A DNA stretch of 6,849 nt, from positions 1 through 6,849 of the forward strand of contig CANHJJ010000094.1 in the NCBI GenBank assembly GCA_947460565.1. Reading direction: 5' to 3'. Within the stretch, counting starts at the first letter, position 1; each line of letters starts with the position of its first letter. This DNA is from Bacteroidota bacterium. Lineage in GTDB: Bacteria; Bacteroidota; Bacteroidia; UKL13-3. The notes below the pieces were generated by a model that was not told the origin of the DNA, did not search any database, and saw only the letters and a list, made by a program, of their open reading frames with translations. Below, piece after piece: positions 5,395 through 6,849 of this stretch. The position numbers and the translations under genes were made by a program.

Positions 5395-6849
5395 ATGAAA
5401 AAGTACATTTTAGCTATCATCGCAATAGCCAGTTTAATGTCTGCAAAAGCCCAAACTTTGGAAGAGGCTTTGAAAGCTGAGGATTTTGATAAATACGAAT
5501 CGGCAAGAAACATATTGCTTCAGTTAACAACCAAAGAGCCAAATAAAGGTGAGAATTACTATTACCTAGGACAAATTTATGGAAGTTTGTTTAAGCCAGA
5601 TTCTGCTCTATGGGCCTATAATACAGGTGTGAAAAATGACCCTAATAATCCTGCTTGTTATGCAGGTTTAGGTGGATTGTTGATGGAAGAAAATAAGGTA
5701 ACAGATGCCAAAGTGAAGTTTGACAAAGCACTTTCTTTTAGTAAACAACGTAATGGTACTTACAATGATGTAAAAGCCATGGTATGGGTAGCTGAAAATA
5801 TGATTGCTAGTGAAAATAAATTGGTGGCCGATGCGGAGGCCCTTATGCGAAACGCACTTGAGGTTGATAAATCAAACTATGATGTGCTGGTAACTATGGG
5901 TGACGTTTTCCTCGAAATTAACAATGGTGGAGAGGCTGCTAACAATTACGAACGTGCTATTGATTTGCAAAAAACAAACCCCAAAGCATATTCGCGAGTA
6001 GCTAATATTTGGGTAAAGGTTAGAAACATTGAAGCCGCTCAAAAAGATTTGAATCGTGCCTTGTCGATTGATCCTAATTATGCCCCTGCCCTGAAATTGC
6101 AAGCTGAATTGTACTACCAGCAACGTAAGTTTGATAAAGCCAAAGAAACCTATAAATCTTATTTATTAAATTCTGAGGCGAGTTTTGCCAATAGATTGAG
6201 ATTTGCGCAAATCTTGTTCCGTGCAAAAGAATATGATGAAGCGCTGGTTCAAATTGAGGAATTGCAAAAAACAGATAAAAGCAATTTGTTTTTATACAGA
6301 ATGTTGGCCTATTCTTATTATGAAGTAGGTGGATTGAAAAATGATACCAGCAAATGCAGAACCGGCTTAACTGCCCTAGAATTCTTCATGAGCAAAGTGG
6401 ATGAGAAAAAAATATTAACCAGTGATTATGAGTATATGGGTAAATTACAATCTAAATTGAAAGGTTATGATACTTTAGCTATCAATAATTTCAACAAAGT
6501 ATTGTCTTTGGATGCTGATAAAGTGGAGATGTACCAAGAATTAGCTAAGGTTTATAACAAAATGAAGCGTTTTGATGAAGCTGCCAATAACTTGCAAATC
6601 TTTATTGCTTCTTCAAAGAAAGTAATGGTGGCTGATTATTTCCTGTTAGCTAAAGCCTATTATTTCGGTAAGAAATTTGTTTCTGCAGATTCGGCCTTTT
6701 CAATTGTAAATACTAAATCTCCAAACTATGCAGATGCATACTATTATAGAGGTATGAGTCAAGCTTCGATTAATACTGCTTTAAACGATACCTTAGGGAA
6801 ATTTTGTTTTGAAAAATATTTAAGTTTGATAAACCTTAACGATCCTGCA
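5395..6849 (+). CDS. Secreted TPR-repeat protein (3' end outside the window)
   Basis: The frame runs from ATG 5395 to the right edge without a stop, giving 485 residues of a longer protein. Residues 1-19 (MKKYILAIIAIASLMSAKA) form a classical signal peptide with an AKA cleavage site before Gln20 and no lipobox, so the protein should be periplasmic. The rest is mostly tetratricopeptide repeats: good units at ~53-86, 87-118, 162-195, 197-230, 231-262, 344-377, 378-410 and 413-445, with weaker ones between. Typical positions are visible in FDKAKETYKSYL (246-257), LNRALSIDPNYAPAL (219-233) and FDEAANNL (393-400). TPR arrays bind other proteins, so this is probably a scaffold or assembly factor in the periplasm. 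It lies 37 bp after the PstS-like gene with no terminator or clear promoter between, so the two are probably cotranscribed. The A-rich AATAAAA before the ATG is a typical start context in this phylum. Confidence 0.9.
   Translation, partial: MKKYILAIIAIASLMSAKAQTLEEALKAEDFDKYESARNILLQLTTKEPNKGENYYYLGQIYGSLFKPDSALWAYNTGVKNDPNNPACYAGLGGLLMEENKVTDAKVKFDKALSFSKQRNGTYNDVKAMVWVAENMIASENKLVADAEALMRNALEVDKSNYDVLVTMGDVFLEINNGGEAANNYERAIDLQKTNPKAYSRVANIWVKVRNIEAAQKDLNRALSIDPNYAPALKLQAELYYQQRKFDKAKETYKSYLLNSEASFANRLRFAQILFRAKEYDEALVQIEELQKTDKSNLFLYRMLAYSYYEVGGLKNDTSKCRTGLTALEFFMSKVDEKKILTSDYEYMGKLQSKLKGYDTLAINNFNKVLSLDADKVEMYQELAKVYNKMKRFDEAANNLQIFIASSKKVMVADYFLLAKAYYFGKKFVSADSAFSIVNTKSPNYADAYYYRGMSQASINTALNDTLGKFCFEKYLSLINLNDPA

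Overview
The window looks like chromosomal DNA from a member of the Bacteroidota. The evidence is low GC content, A-rich leaders before start codons in place of Shine-Dalgarno sites, one good match to the Bacteroidota -7 promoter element (TAnnTTTG), and a gene order and protein architectures typical of that phylum. No mobile elements, tRNA, rRNA or CRISPR arrays were seen. Every gene found lies on the + strand.

Layout. (1) Positions 2-733 hold the 3' end of a gene for a protein of unknown function, with an Ig-like beta domain followed by a domain resembling the LPP20/FlgT/CsgG-associated group. (2) Positions 734-1026 are a 293-bp regulatory gap with a promoter candidate and a long imperfect hairpin in the presumed leader of the next operon. 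(3) Positions 1027-4084 encode a complete TonB energy-transduction module: exbB, two different exbD genes, and tonB. The first two gaps are 83 and 84 bp and contain small hairpins; exbD2 and tonB are only 2 bp apart. (4) A strong intrinsic terminator lies at 4104-4138. (5) Only 4 bp after its T-tract starts a 72-aa two-helix membrane protein, followed by a PstS-like solute-binding lipoprotein and a secreted TPR-repeat protein that runs off the right edge. The TPR frame is open without a stop for 485 codons.

How the genes fit together. ExbB and ExbD form the inner-membrane proton channel. TonB spans the periplasm and passes the energy to outer-membrane TonB-dependent transporters. The downstream small membrane protein, binding lipoprotein and TPR protein lack any adjacent ABC permease or ATPase, so they are more likely envelope accessory proteins of the TonB module than parts of a phosphate importer. 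From general knowledge, exbB-exbD-exbD-tonB followed by a PstS-like protein and a TPR protein recurs in Bacteroidota genomes, so the arrangement is probably not new. What the downstream three genes do is, to my knowledge, poorly defined. The most notable points are the PstS-like protein without obvious canonical phosphate ligands, the terminator placed directly before the small membrane-protein gene, and the leader hairpin upstream of exbB.
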